Shown here: positions 1 through 9,162 of the stretch, piece by piece | Layout: every line of letters begins with the position of its first letter | How positions within the stretch are numbered: position 1 is the stretch's first letter | Assembly: GCF_004769635.1 (NCBI RefSeq) | Contig: NZ_RQGH01000013.1 | Location: 10,130 to 74,129 of the forward strand | Direction: 5' to 3' | DNA: 64,000 bases | Source of the DNA: Leptospira jelokensis | GTDB taxonomy: Bacteria > Spirochaetota > Leptospiria > Leptospirales > Leptospiraceae | Program-made: the position numbers and the translations under genes | Notes under the pieces: generated by a model | Databases searched by the model: none | Told to the model about the DNA's origin: nothing | Seen by the model: the letters and a program-made list of their open reading frames with translations, nothing else

Positions 1-1623
1 TCAAAATGGAATGAAGCACTCAAACTTTGGAGTGATTATGTAAAGTTAACGCCTGCTAAGTTTTTATTCACAGAATCCGAAGAAAAGGGAGAAGGTTTAA
101 CTACTTCTTTTGCAGCCATTCGCTTAAAAGACCATAGAGTCCTATTATCTGTGAGACAAATCCAACATTACAAACTCGAAGATTTTGCTTTGGAAATTTT
201 AGGCCACGAAATCGGACACCATGTTTTCTGTCCCGGGGATTTAGCAGACCAAGCAAAATTAGTATACATCACAAATTTAGCAATGCCTCGTTATAACCAC
301 CTAACACCAATGATCGTTAATATTTACGAGGACTTGTTTATCAACGATCACCTAAAACGGCAAAATAATTTACGAATGGAAGAGGTTTATAAAAAATTAG
401 GGAAACAGAAGGATCCTTTTTGGAATTTTTATATGCGAACTTATGAATTATTATGGGCTCTTCCTACTGGGACTCTCACCGAAGGGACGTTAAGTGACCA
501 AATCCAATCGGATGCGGCCCTAGTCTCAAGAATGATTCGCAATTACCCTAATGATTGGGAAAAAGCAATGTTCGATTTTGCTAGTATCTGTTTTCCTTAT
601 TTTTTTGAGACCAATCAAGAATCGAATTCCAAAGTCATCAAATCCTTATTAGATACTTTGGATGCAGGGAAAGGTCTGCCCCCTCCTTCAGGCCTCACAG
701 ACGTAGAAATCTCATCCGAATTATTTCCTACTGAAGGGATCACAGGCTCGAAACGATCCCTTTCACCTGCCGAGTATTCAACCATTTGTAAAAGTATGGG
801 TATTGAAGCAGATATATCTGAAATCACATACCGATACTACAAAGACAAAGCTTTGCCCTACCTTGTCCCTTTCCCAGAGTTAATCACTCCTGGTGCAAAA
901 GAAGAAATTTTAGAAGGGAACGAATTATGGGATCCAGGTTCTCCAATTGATAAAATCAATTGGCTTGAGTCCACAATCAAAAGCCCTGTTATCATTCCAG
1001 GTTATACAACCGTTGAAGATGTGTTTGGCGAAACAACATCCAATGAAATCAAATTGAACCCGATCGACTTAGATTTGTTTGTTGACTGTTCAGGTTCCAT
1101 GCCAAATCCCCAAAACGAATTATCGTATCTAACCTTAGCAGGTGCCATCATCGCTTTATCTGCATTAAAAACCGGCAGTGGTGTGCGAGTGACATTATGG
1201 TCAGGAGAAAAAGAATTTTTAACTACGAATGGTTTTATTAAAAATGAAAAAGAAATCTTAAAAGTACTGACTGGTTATTTCGGTGGAGGGACATGTTTTC
1301 CTTTGGAACTTCTTGAAGATGGATACAAAGAAGTTCCCAAAAGAAAACGCCACATCCTAATCATCTCCGATGATGGAATTGATACCATGTTCACCCAAAC
1401 TTACCCACGTGACCCGCGTGCCATAGTGAAAAATGCATTAGAAAAAGCATGTGGTGGAGGGTCAATGGTTTTACAACTGTACCAACCAAACAATAACCCA
1501 GTTGTGAATGAACTCAAACAAAGTGGTTGGGAAATTTACCCAATCAAAACTTGGACTGATTTAATTCAGTTTAGTAAGGACTTCGTAGAAAGGAATTATG
1601 TTAGAAATCAGATACTACGTTAA
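1..1623 (+). CDS. Metallopeptidase/VWA-domain protein, 5' partial
   Basis: The reading frame is open from base 1, so the N-terminus lies outside the window; the GTG at 151 is internal. About 540 residues are visible. A zinc-metallopeptidase-like HEIGHH motif is at about residues 69-74. A C-terminal von Willebrand A domain follows, with the MIDAS motif DCSGS (about residue 364) and the alternating strands and helices expected after it. This order resembles predicted metal-dependent peptidases with a VWA-like domain (COG3864/DUF2201 type), which often sit beside MoxR-type AAA ATPases; such a gene may lie just upstream. It overlaps the next gene by 26 bases, so the two are probably translated together. 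The substrate is unknown. The domain call is good; peptidase activity is inferred from one motif. Confidence 0.75.
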   Translation, partial: SKWNEALKLWSDYVKLTPAKFLFTESEEKGEGLTTSFAAIRLKDHRVLLSVRQIQHYKLEDFALEILGHEIGHHVFCPGDLADQAKLVYITNLAMPRYNHLTPMIVNIYEDLFINDHLKRQNNLRMEEVYKKLGKQKDPFWNFYMRTYELLWALPTGTLTEGTLSDQIQSDAALVSRMIRNYPNDWEKAMFDFASICFPYFFETNQESNSKVIKSLLDTLDAGKGLPPPSGLTDVEISSELFPTEGITGSKRSLSPAEYSTICKSMGIEADISEITYRYYKDKALPYLVPFPELITPGAKEEILEGNELWDPGSPIDKINWLESTIKSPVIIPGYTTVEDVFGETTSNEIKLNPIDLDLFVDCSGSMPNPQNELSYLTLAGAIIALSALKTGSGVRVTLWSGEKEFLTTNGFIKNEKEILKVLTGYFGGGTCFPLELLEDGYKEVPKRKRHILIISDDGIDTMFTQTYPRDPRAIVKNALEKACGGGSMVLQLYQPNNNPVVNELKQSGWEIYPIKTWTDLIQFSKDFVERNYVRNQILR

Positions 1624-2149
1624 ACAAGTTCTAAACACAGCCTTACATTTGGTGGATTTACCTTCTGTGTCTCTGGATGCTCTCTGGTTTGATGTATTCT
1701 TTTTTCGCACTGGCCAAGGGAAAACAGATGTTTTTCCAAAATCGTTTGATAGCATCACCAATCTCAATCTAAAAGCACTCCATATTATTTTAGCAAATCT
1801 ATTGAATGACAAGGAGGCACAAATCCCAGAAATACCGAAAGAATCCCTCTTCGAATACTTAACAAATACCTTACCTACTTTATGTGACCTTGTCCCCAAT
1901 TACAATACATGGACAACGGATGCTGAACGGGCAGAAGAATTGATTCGAAGTGTATTCCATTCACTTGGCATTTTTCCAGAAAATGAAACCAAAGAATACT
2001 TTAAAGATCGTTACCTTTCCATTGATTCTCGTGAACGAATCCGAATTTTAGATGAAACAAAAAAAGCACAAGAAAGAGCAAAAGAAATCCTACGGCAATT
2101 GAAACAAAAAGAAGAGGAAGAAGCTGCCTCAAAATACAACCGTGAATAA
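1598..2149 (+). CDS. Hypothetical protein coupled to VWA protein
   Basis: 183 residues, no recognised domain and no signal peptide. The N-terminal half is hydrophobic and rich in Leu/Phe; the C-terminus is a charged, probably helical tail rich in Lys and Glu. The ATG lies inside the end of the VWA gene (26-base overlap), and the stop overlaps the GTG of the next gene by 8 bases. This points to one translationally coupled operon and a protein working with its neighbours. No function can be assigned. Confidence 0.7.
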   Translation: MLEIRYYVKQVLNTALHLVDLPSVSLDALWFDVFFFRTGQGKTDVFPKSFDSITNLNLKALHIILANLLNDKEAQIPEIPKESLFEYLTNTLPTLCDLVPNYNTWTTDAERAEELIRSVFHSLGIFPENETKEYFKDRYLSIDSRERIRILDETKKAQERAKEILRQLKQKEEEEAASKYNRE

Positions 2150-3563
2150 AATTTTAGATTTTGCCACAACACCTCTGTTACGTGAAGAATGGGAAAAAGA
2201 ATTAGTGAATTTGATCCATTCAAAGTACGCACCAAAATGGAATGCCAAAATTGGTGACCGAATTGGAGAAGATGAATACCAGTTTGTGAAATCATTCCAA
2301 AACGAATTTTTACAAGCCAAAAAAGATGCGAACTACCAAACCAAAGAGTCCATTCTTTTATTCATTGAAGTTTTTCGCAATCAGTCTGAATTTTTTCGCT
2401 CCCGTTTGTTTGGACTGAACATTAGTGACGAATACGAATCCATCCCACTCACGAATCGAGATGACCTACAAACAAACATCACTGCCATCATTCCAAAAGA
2501 TTTAGATTTATCCAAGATGGTGATCAATCCAACTTCTGGGACAACGGGAAAACCAATCCTTGCGCCGAACCATCCAAAGTCAATTGGGTGTTATGTACCT
2601 CTGATTGAATACAGCGTAGAAAAGTTTGGAGTAAAACCCATCCATTCACCAAAATCAACATTCGCCATCCAACTTTGTTACCAGGAAAAAACCATAGAAT
2701 ACGCCACCTGTCATAGTTTGGCGGGAGGGGCCAAATTTGCCAAAATCAATATCCACCCAAATTCATGGAGAAAACCTTCGGACTTACAAAATTTCCTCAT
2801 AGAATCTTCTCCACAAATCTTAACTGGCGATCCCTATGCCTTTGAATCCGCAATGAAAATGGGGATCCAATATAAGCCAGAAGCCATCCAATCTACTGCC
2901 CTTGAACTAACGCCAGCTTTACGATCTAAACTCAGTGATTACTTTCAATGCCCCGTGATCAACTTTTATTCGTTAAACGAAACAGGGCCAATCGCATATT
3001 CCTGCCCGATCCATCCTGAATGGATGCACATCCTACCCCATGATTTGTATGTAGAAGTATTATCAAAAGATACTGGATTCCCAGTCCCATCGGGCAATAT
3101 GGGTGAGATTGTCGTCACTGGAGGAAGGAACCCTTATTTGCCACTTTTACGTTACAAAACAGGTGACCTGGGAGAAATTCAATTTGGACCTTGCCTTTGC
3201 GGTGACCATTTCCCACGTTTACGCCTGTTATCTGGTCGAAAATCCGTTTATTTTCAGAATACAAATGGAGATACTATTAATCCAATTGATGTAGGAAGGA
3301 TTCTCAGAAAAAAACCATTCATTTTCCAATTCCAAGTGGAGCAAACCAGAAAAGATGAATGGGAATGCCGCCTGTCTTTGGAAACGGAAATCATAAAAGA
3401 TGAATTCCAATGGGAAATAGAAAAGAATATTTTACATAAGGAACTAAAATCCCTTTTTGGTGAAAATTCCAAAGTTTTGATTTCCACCAATTATCCGTTA
3501 GATGGAAAAAAGCAATTGGCTTATATCAATTCTTATCAAATCCAAACTGAGGCCAACAAATGA
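2142..3563 (+). CDS. PaaK-like AMP-dependent ligase (adenylate-forming enzyme)
   Basis: 473 residues related to phenylacetate-CoA ligase and coenzyme F390 synthetase. The phosphate-binding loop of adenylate-forming enzymes is clear (TSGTTGKP, about residue 131). A later SLNETG motif and the RYKTGDLG segment match the A5 and A7 regions of the superfamily. A Cys-containing stretch (GPCLCGDHFPRLR) is typical of the PaaK branch. The family activates a carboxylate with ATP, usually to a CoA thioester; the substrate cannot be read from sequence. It starts at GTG 2142, overlapping the upstream gene by 8 bases, and its TGA overlaps the next ATG by 4 bases. It is likely one operon with its neighbours. 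Confidence 0.75.
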   Translation: MNKILDFATTPLLREEWEKELVNLIHSKYAPKWNAKIGDRIGEDEYQFVKSFQNEFLQAKKDANYQTKESILLFIEVFRNQSEFFRSRLFGLNISDEYESIPLTNRDDLQTNITAIIPKDLDLSKMVINPTSGTTGKPILAPNHPKSIGCYVPLIEYSVEKFGVKPIHSPKSTFAIQLCYQEKTIEYATCHSLAGGAKFAKINIHPNSWRKPSDLQNFLIESSPQILTGDPYAFESAMKMGIQYKPEAIQSTALELTPALRSKLSDYFQCPVINFYSLNETGPIAYSCPIHPEWMHILPHDLYVEVLSKDTGFPVPSGNMGEIVVTGGRNPYLPLLRYKTGDLGEIQFGPCLCGDHFPRLRLLSGRKSVYFQNTNGDTINPIDVGRILRKKPFIFQFQVEQTRKDEWECRLSLETEIIKDEFQWEIEKNILHKELKSLFGENSKVLISTNYPLDGKKQLAYINSYQIQTEANK

Positions 3564-4588
3564 TCCATGGACTCGTTCTTGGTAAATTTTACCCACCTCA
3601 CAAAGGCCACCTCCACCTAATCAAAGAAGCAAAAAAAAAATGTGATCTACTAACAGTGCTTATTTGTTCTTTAGAACGTGAGATCATACCTGGAGAACTC
3701 CGCTTTGAATGGATGAAAGGATTAATCCCAGATCCCAATATAAAATTGGTTTGGGTGAAGGACGAAAACCCACAATACCCAGAAGACCATCCCAATTTTT
3801 GGGAGATTTGGAAACAAACAATTTCATCCCATTCCAAATTACCCATCGATTTTGTGTTCACCTCAGAATTGTATGGTGACCCACTCGCGTCTGTTCTTGG
3901 GTGCCAACATATACCGATTGATCTAAAAAGAAAACAAATACCCATCTCGGCATCAAAGATCCGTGAAAACCCAATCCAATATTGGGAATACATTCCTGAA
4001 CCAATCCGATCTTATTTTGTCAAACGGATTGTTCTCACAGGAAGTGAGTCCGTTGGGAAAACCACACTGACAAAAAAACTGGCAAATCATTTTGAAACCA
4101 ATTGGATCCCTGAGTTTGCTAGGCAATATTTGGAAGAAAAACCAACTCCAATGGACGAATCCGATTTTTTACCGATCGCGAAAGGGCATCTTTTGAGTGA
4201 AATTGAAGCCGCAAAAAACTCAAACGGAATTCTATTTTTGGATACAGATTTACTCACAACAAAAGTATATTTAGAAAGATACTACAGATCAGACATCCCT
4301 TGGCTCACCGAACGGGCGCTTGGTTTACAATATGATGCATCTTTATTTTTAGACATCGACATTCCATGGGAAAAGGACAAATTACGAGACTTAGGTGACG
4401 AAAGGGAGGAAATGAAAAACCGTTTTTTGCAAGCGATGGCTGAAGCCAAACGAGATTTTTTTATGATCAAAGGGAATTTTTTAGAAAGAGAGAAATTAGC
4501 AATCGACTATGTAAATCAAATCAAAAAATGGCCAATCCATCCGATTTCTTTTACAAAAGAACAGATTGCCTTACGTAAGATCCAATAA
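3560..4588 (+). CDS. nadR: NMN adenylyltransferase / ribosylnicotinamide kinase, NadR-like
   Basis: 342 residues with two domains. The N-terminal nucleotidyltransferase has the GKFYPPHKGH motif (HxGH at residues 14-17) and an ISASKIRENP segment. The C-terminal kinase begins near residue 158 with the P-loop GSESVGKTT. This matches NadR, which makes NAD from NMN and phosphorylates nicotinamide riboside, but it lacks the N-terminal HTH repressor domain of enterobacterial NadR, so it is probably an enzyme only. Its ATG overlaps the upstream stop (ATGA). Its last 38 bases overlap the end of the convergent oxygenase gene, which leaves no room for a separate terminator. Confidence 0.88.
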   Translation: MIHGLVLGKFYPPHKGHLHLIKEAKKKCDLLTVLICSLEREIIPGELRFEWMKGLIPDPNIKLVWVKDENPQYPEDHPNFWEIWKQTISSHSKLPIDFVFTSELYGDPLASVLGCQHIPIDLKRKQIPISASKIRENPIQYWEYIPEPIRSYFVKRIVLTGSESVGKTTLTKKLANHFETNWIPEFARQYLEEKPTPMDESDFLPIAKGHLLSEIEAAKNSNGILFLDTDLLTTKVYLERYYRSDIPWLTERALGLQYDASLFLDIDIPWEKDKLRDLGDEREEMKNRFLQAMAEAKRDFFMIKGNFLEREKLAIDYVNQIKKWPIHPISFTKEQIALRKIQ

Positions 4589-5405
4589 CATCCGTTGGTA
4601 ATACCTCACCATTCACCAAGTTTTTCATTTCATAAAGTGTGGTTCCCTTAGAAGCATTATCAATATTTTTAGGACCAATTTGATTTTTGATATGTTCACC
4701 GATGACAAAACGTACTTCCAAACTAAAGCGAGAATATCCTTGTGAATTGTCATTAGTTCCATGCAAATGGTGAGAGGCAAAAATAAAATAATCACCAAAA
4801 TCTCCCGCAACCGAAAGAGGGTTTGGATCCGAAACAGGACTTGTAGGTTTTGGGAATACTTTTTCACCGATTTTTGGGTGATCGGAACTTGTTTGGAACC
4901 CACCCGTTTCTATCCAATGCTCATAGTCAAATGAGTGAGAGTTGTTTTCCACCGGGTTCAAAAAATAAGAAGGATAAAGAGAAAACCCAGAACCTAACTC
5001 TACTTTTGTGATGGGAAGCCACAAATTGATTTGGTTTTCAGGATTGGCATACCACGGGTCACGGTGGAGGAATTGAACTGATTCTGCACCTTCCATTTGG
5101 TGGAATCCATTTGGAACACAACGAAGCCGAAACAAATCCACATACACATCATTTGGATCAACATTCCACTCTTCTAATATGGGAATAAGGAAGTTTGCAA
5201 TGGAATGGTTTTCATAAATTTTGTGGCGAATCTTTGCCATTACATTCTGTAATTGCAGAAAGGGCATTTGAGAAGAAAGAAGACAAGGATCACCTGTTTG
5301 GAACTCGTCTTGGATGTACTGATGGATTGGGTTTAGGTTTGTTTTAGATCGTTGGGAAAGTTTACCGAAGTCTGTATGTCCTTCGTAAAGGGATATTATC
5401 TCCAT
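4551..5405 (-). CDS. Phytanoyl-CoA dioxygenase-like 2-oxoglutarate/Fe(II) oxygenase
   Basis: 284 residues. The iron-binding facial triad is visible as HRD (His114, Asp116) and a later His in the SHHLHGT segment (His213 or His215). An Arg in the RFSLEVR segment fits the 2-oxoglutarate carboxylate ligand. Between them lies a WLPITKVELGSGFSLYP stretch typical of phytanoyl-CoA-dioxygenase-like folds. These enzymes hydroxylate small molecules or lipids using 2-oxoglutarate, Fe(II) and O2; the substrate is unknown. The ATG at 5405 lies 31 bases downstream of the next minus-strand gene, so they may be co-transcribed. The 3' end overlaps nadR by 38 bases on the opposite strand. Confidence 0.6.
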   Translation of the reverse strand: MEIISLYEGHTDFGKLSQRSKTNLNPIHQYIQDEFQTGDPCLLSSQMPFLQLQNVMAKIRHKIYENHSIANFLIPILEEWNVDPNDVYVDLFRLRCVPNGFHQMEGAESVQFLHRDPWYANPENQINLWLPITKVELGSGFSLYPSYFLNPVENNSHSFDYEHWIETGGFQTSSDHPKIGEKVFPKPTSPVSDPNPLSVAGDFGDYFIFASHHLHGTNDNSQGYSRFSLEVRFVIGEHIKNQIGPKNIDNASKGTTLYEMKNLVNGEVLPTDVIGSYVRQSVLL

Positions 5406-5436
5406 TCCTTCAACTTTCCATTGGTTTCCAATTTGT

Positions 5437-5691
5437 TTAGGCTTTCGATTGTTTTTTGATTTCTTCTTTTAATTCGATGATACTCATATACAAGTTTGCA
5501 AAAGTGGTGAGTTGGTTCATTGCATCTTGTAAACCTGCTTTGAACAAAAGGCCGTTGTCCATATGTTCGCGAAAGATGGTAAGTGGATTTTCACTTTCCA
5601 TTCCATTCACAGTGTTTAGGTAGGATTCCAGAAGTTCTTTTTTCTCTTCAAGTGACTCTGGAACCTTCCAACCATTGGACAATCGGCTCAT
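5437..5691 (-). CDS. Small hypothetical protein
   Basis: 84 residues, acidic and mostly helical in composition, no signal peptide or membrane segment. It lies between the methyltransferase gene (7 bases upstream) and the oxygenase gene (31 bases downstream) on the same strand, so the three probably form one transcript. The tight spacing supports a real gene. No domain recognised. Confidence 0.6.
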   Translation of the reverse strand: MSRLSNGWKVPESLEEKKELLESYLNTVNGMESENPLTIFREHMDNGLLFKAGLQDAMNQLTTFANLYMSIIELKEEIKKQSKA

Positions 5692-5698
5692 AAAAAAA

Positions 5699-6460
5699 TT
5701 ATCGTCCTTCGACTTCCAGAAGTTTGGTGGTCTTTACGATCAGACGTGTAACAATATAAAACACCAAGCCAAATCCAAAAAACCAAGTGTGAAACGGTTT
5801 CCAAATCCCTGTGATGTCTACCACTCGAAGGTTTGGTTCTTGGAAATAAATTTGGATGAGATCAAATACAGTAAACACTACAATGATTCCAAATAAACTT
5901 GGGTATTCACGTTTCCAGATATTTCGGAAAGAAAAATTCAAATTTGGTTTTTGATACCCCGATAAACGTGGGATAAATGCTGGGGTTTTGTCCGCCCACT
6001 TCAAATATGCATCTTTGAACTTTCCACGAAGGAAATACTCTTCTGCGAATATAATCCTTTCATAATACAGATAAAAGAACATGATATACACCAATGCGAA
6101 TGCGAAATCGCGAAGGATAAAAACAGGTCCTAAATACATCAAAAAATTTCCTACATAAAGTGGGTGGCGAACAAGAGAATAAATCCCTGATTGGTTGACC
6201 ACATCGGCTACTTGTTGTTTGGTATTTCGCCCAGATGTATTTTTAGGAGTGTAACCGATGGTGAAACATCGCACAAATAATCCCGCTAAACTAACTACAA
6301 ATGCACCAGTAAGCCAATATAAATTGGACATATAGTTCCCTTGGAAATAAGGAACATAGGGTAAATATAGTAAGGAAAGGAACAAAATGACTCCAGGAAT
6401 GTAGGAGCGCCATCGGAAAAGAAAATTGCCTTGTTGGTTGAGTTCTTCTATCAGTGCCAT
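5699..6460 (-). CDS. Isoprenylcysteine carboxylmethyltransferase-like integral membrane methyltransferase
   Basis: 253 residues with about five to six hydrophobic segments. The RHPLYVGN motif (around residue 100) followed by a YYERIIFAEE segment is the SAM-binding signature shared by ICMT, phospholipid N-methyltransferases and NnrU-like proteins. In bacteria such proteins methylate lipids or small isoprenoid-like acceptors in the inner membrane; the substrate here is unknown. It is the first gene of a minus-strand trio and is divergent from the acyltransferase at 6508, with 47 bases between the starts for both promoters. A lipid-related role would fit that neighbour. Confidence 0.7.
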   Translation of the reverse strand: MALIEELNQQGNFLFRWRSYIPGVILFLSLLYLPYVPYFQGNYMSNLYWLTGAFVVSLAGLFVRCFTIGYTPKNTSGRNTKQQVADVVNQSGIYSLVRHPLYVGNFLMYLGPVFILRDFAFALVYIMFFYLYYERIIFAEEYFLRGKFKDAYLKWADKTPAFIPRLSGYQKPNLNFSFRNIWKREYPSLFGIIVVFTVFDLIQIYFQEPNLRVVDITGIWKPFHTWFFGFGLVFYIVTRLIVKTTKLLEVEGR

Positions 6461-6507
6461 GTTAAATCGTACTTGCTTCCTTTGATTAAGCTGTCAGCAT
6501 TCGTCCT

Positions 6508-7764
6508 ATGTCAATCAAATCCTTTATTCCTGCAAAGTTCAATCTCCCTGCTCTTTGGTTTACCGATCTGACACTGCCTCTGCTCAATAAATTGGTACAT
6601 AATATCGATTCGATTGAAATCTCGAAAAATGACGAAAAAACATTAAAATCATTTCAAAAAGAACGCCTTCTTTATATTTCCAACCATCCCACAACCAAAG
6701 AACCAGGAATTGCCTACCATGCCGCAAACTTGATGGGCTCCCGTTTCCATTATATGGCCGCAAGAGAAGTTTTTGAATGGGGTTATGGATTTGTTGGTGA
6801 TTTTATCCAATCTATTGGTGCATACTCGGTGTTAGCTGGTGCACCTGATCGGGAATCACTCAAAGCTTCAAGGAATATATTAGCAAATCCTGAAGGGAAA
6901 CTGGCCCTATTCCCAGAGGGAGAACCTACGAGTGGGATGAATGATACCTTACTCCCCTTCCAACCAGGTGTGGCACAACTGGGGATTTGGGGATTAGAAG
7001 ATGCGCTAAAAAAAGATCCAAATGCTACCATTTGGGTTTTGCCAACCTTCATCAAATACAGAATGACAAACTCAATCCAGTCGATGCAAAAAGACATCGA
7101 CTTGAGCTTAACCAAAATGGAAGAGAGACTCGGGATCTCTAAGTCAGGCAAAGACATTGTCCACCGATTTTTATCTGTTGGGAAACGGATGATGGAACGA
7201 GAAGAAAAAGAATACGGTGTGCCTGTGGACGAAAGTAGAGCGGACGACTTTGATTATCGATTGGGTCGTATGCGCCATGCCATGTTGGATAATATCGCAA
7301 GGAAGGCTAAAATTCCCAAATGGGATGGAGAAACAAATGCCATCGAAAAACTCAGAAAGATTCTAAGTGTTCTCGAAATGGTTTCTGTGGGCATCCCAGA
7401 TCCGAATGGTGAGTTACCAAGTCTTGAGATGGCAAGATGGGCAAGGAATGCGGCGACAAAGGCCTATGATTTTATTTCCATCCAAACTTCATACATCAAA
7501 GAACTTCCAAGCCCAGAAAGACTTTATGAATTTTTATACCGTTATGAAAACGAAATCTTTGGGGAAACCAAACAAAGACCTCACAAAGCAATTGTTAGAC
7601 TAGGAAAACCATTTACGATCAATGACTATTTTGGTTCATACAAAGAAGACAAAAAGAAAACTATCGACAGCATCACAGAACGTCTAAGAGATGAGTTACA
7701 AGCCATGCTCGTCGAAGAAAAAGCGAAATCCAACGCACTGTTTCCTAGCCAATATATTTTTTAA
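6508..7764 (+). CDS. 1-acyl-glycerol-3-phosphate acyltransferase family protein (PlsC-like)
   Basis: 418 residues. The acyltransferase catalytic motif HX4E is present (NHPTTKEP, His60 to Glu65; the usual Asp is replaced by Glu). Motif III is FPEGEPTSG (about residues 135-143). The N-terminus lacks an obvious membrane anchor. The C-terminal 200 residues are an extension beyond the usual PlsC size (about 240) and are charged and helical. It probably transfers acyl chains to a phospholipid precursor or related lipid. The ATG at 6508 is followed, with no gap after the stop, by the GHKL protein gene, so the two are coupled. Confidence 0.75.
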   Translation: MSIKSFIPAKFNLPALWFTDLTLPLLNKLVHNIDSIEISKNDEKTLKSFQKERLLYISNHPTTKEPGIAYHAANLMGSRFHYMAAREVFEWGYGFVGDFIQSIGAYSVLAGAPDRESLKASRNILANPEGKLALFPEGEPTSGMNDTLLPFQPGVAQLGIWGLEDALKKDPNATIWVLPTFIKYRMTNSIQSMQKDIDLSLTKMEERLGISKSGKDIVHRFLSVGKRMMEREEKEYGVPVDESRADDFDYRLGRMRHAMLDNIARKAKIPKWDGETNAIEKLRKILSVLEMVSVGIPDPNGELPSLEMARWARNAATKAYDFISIQTSYIKELPSPERLYEFLYRYENEIFGETKQRPHKAIVRLGKPFTINDYFGSYKEDKKKTIDSITERLRDELQAMLVEEKAKSNALFPSQYIF

Positions 7765-8412
7765 ATGGAACCATTGTCGTCATCTCAAATTGAGGACTGG
7801 CTAAAAACACCAGGCCCTTTGGAATTCAGAGCCTATGGCGCTTCCAAAAATTTAGATGAATCTTTAGTACTGACACTTGATTCACTCACCAGCCGATACA
7901 AAATTGAAAATTTATCGGCCATTTTATTCACCATTGTCAAAGATTTGATCTTAAATGGATTTAAAGCCAATTTCAAACGACTGTTTTTTCAGGAAAACCA
8001 ATTGGACATCCAATCCCCCGCCGACTATGAATTAGGTGTTAGAATGTACAAAAGCCTCATCCTCTCAGGAAGGGGGAATGCATTTGAACCACTTGCTCGT
8101 GAAAAAAATTTATATGTCCATGTCAAAATCGAACATAACGAATCCCAAATGAAATTTGATATCCGCAACAACTCAATGTTAGTGCGCGGGGAAATGCAAA
8201 AAATCAGAAACTCACTTTTACATGCGCAAAACTACAATGACATAATGGAATACTATATCGAGAGGGGTGACAACTCAGAGGGAGAAGGGATTGGAATCGC
8301 ACTCTGCATCATCCTCCTCAAAGGTGAGGGACTTCCCACCGACCAATTTCGCATTTACCACGAAGACGGCGAAACCATCGCCCAACTGAACATCCCTTTA
8401 AAGAAAGGCTAG
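7765..8412 (+). CDS. GHKL (histidine-kinase-type) ATPase domain protein, orphan
   Basis: 215 residues. An N-box-like segment (FTIVKDLILNGFKAN, about residues 53-67) and a G-box (GEGIGIALCIILLK, about 173-186) are those of GHKL ATPases. There is no recognisable dimerisation domain, phospho-accepting His, sensor or membrane segment. It could be an ATPase acting in signalling, for instance an anti-sigma-like kinase or a protein histidine kinase subunit. The ATG directly abuts the stop of the acyltransferase gene. The call rests on two motifs and overall layout. Confidence 0.55.
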   Translation: MEPLSSSQIEDWLKTPGPLEFRAYGASKNLDESLVLTLDSLTSRYKIENLSAILFTIVKDLILNGFKANFKRLFFQENQLDIQSPADYELGVRMYKSLILSGRGNAFEPLAREKNLYVHVKIEHNESQMKFDIRNNSMLVRGEMQKIRNSLLHAQNYNDIMEYYIERGDNSEGEGIGIALCIILLKGEGLPTDQFRIYHEDGETIAQLNIPLKKG

Positions 8413-8443
8413 CAGAGAATCTTAGGTTTTCCAACTTGGATGT

Positions 8444-9079
8444 ATGGGCATTCCAACTCTCACTTCCAATGAATCCATCCCTCAGGTTTTAAAAGCGATT
8501 GTATCGAACGAGTCAAACCATGCCCTTTGGCTGAACACCCTCTCACTTCTCGAACACATCGGTTCCAGAAAAATCCTCCTCACCCAATCCAGTGAAGACA
8601 CTTCGGAAATGATTTTACGCCATGCCACAGAAGAAGCAAGGCATGCTCTTTTTTTCAAAAAGGCCGCAAGGACAATCCAACCAGAGTTTCGCTCAGGTTA
8701 CCAAAACTCCTCCCTTGTGCGAGGGACTGCCGCAAGAATTTATTTCGCAAAACTAGACAGCCTTGTCCGCAAAAACCTTCGGTCCGCTTTCCCTGACGAA
8801 AGAACCTTCACCTACCTTGCCTATTTGTACACCACCACTGTGATCGAAAAAAGAGCCATGGTCGTTTACAATGCGTACGATGCAATTTTAAACGAATCTG
8901 GTTCCCCCATCCGCCTAACCAACCTCATCCTCGAAGAGGAAGGCCATTTGTCCGAGATGAGTGCTGAAATGTTCCGCTTGGACCCAAAAGCATCGGAAAG
9001 GCTTGCCCATTTGGAAGCCGAAGAGGCCAAAATTTTCACTCGTTTTTGGCGCCAAATCGGTGAATTCTCCCTAAATTAA
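8444..9079 (+). CDS. Ferritin-like di-iron domain protein
   Basis: 211 residues, almost entirely helical in composition. Two spaced metal-ligand motifs suggest a ferritin-like four-helix bundle: EEARH (about residue 65) and EEEGH (about residue 165), with further Glu residues at about 37 and 134. Families with this layout include rubrerythrin-like proteins, di-iron oxygenases and the tRNA hydroxylase MiaE; none is clearly favoured. It follows the GHKL gene by 31 bases and is probably the last gene of that transcript. Confidence 0.55.
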   Translation: MGIPTLTSNESIPQVLKAIVSNESNHALWLNTLSLLEHIGSRKILLTQSSEDTSEMILRHATEEARHALFFKKAARTIQPEFRSGYQNSSLVRGTAARIYFAKLDSLVRKNLRSAFPDERTFTYLAYLYTTTVIEKRAMVVYNAYDAILNESGSPIRLTNLILEEEGHLSEMSAEMFRLDPKASERLAHLEAEEAKIFTRFWRQIGEFSLN

Positions 9080-9162
9080 AAAAGGCTTGCGAAAAAAATC
9101 TCAACTTGGTTTCCTTCAACCATCTTCATGCGACATAATACTATTATTGGATCTTTGAGAAA

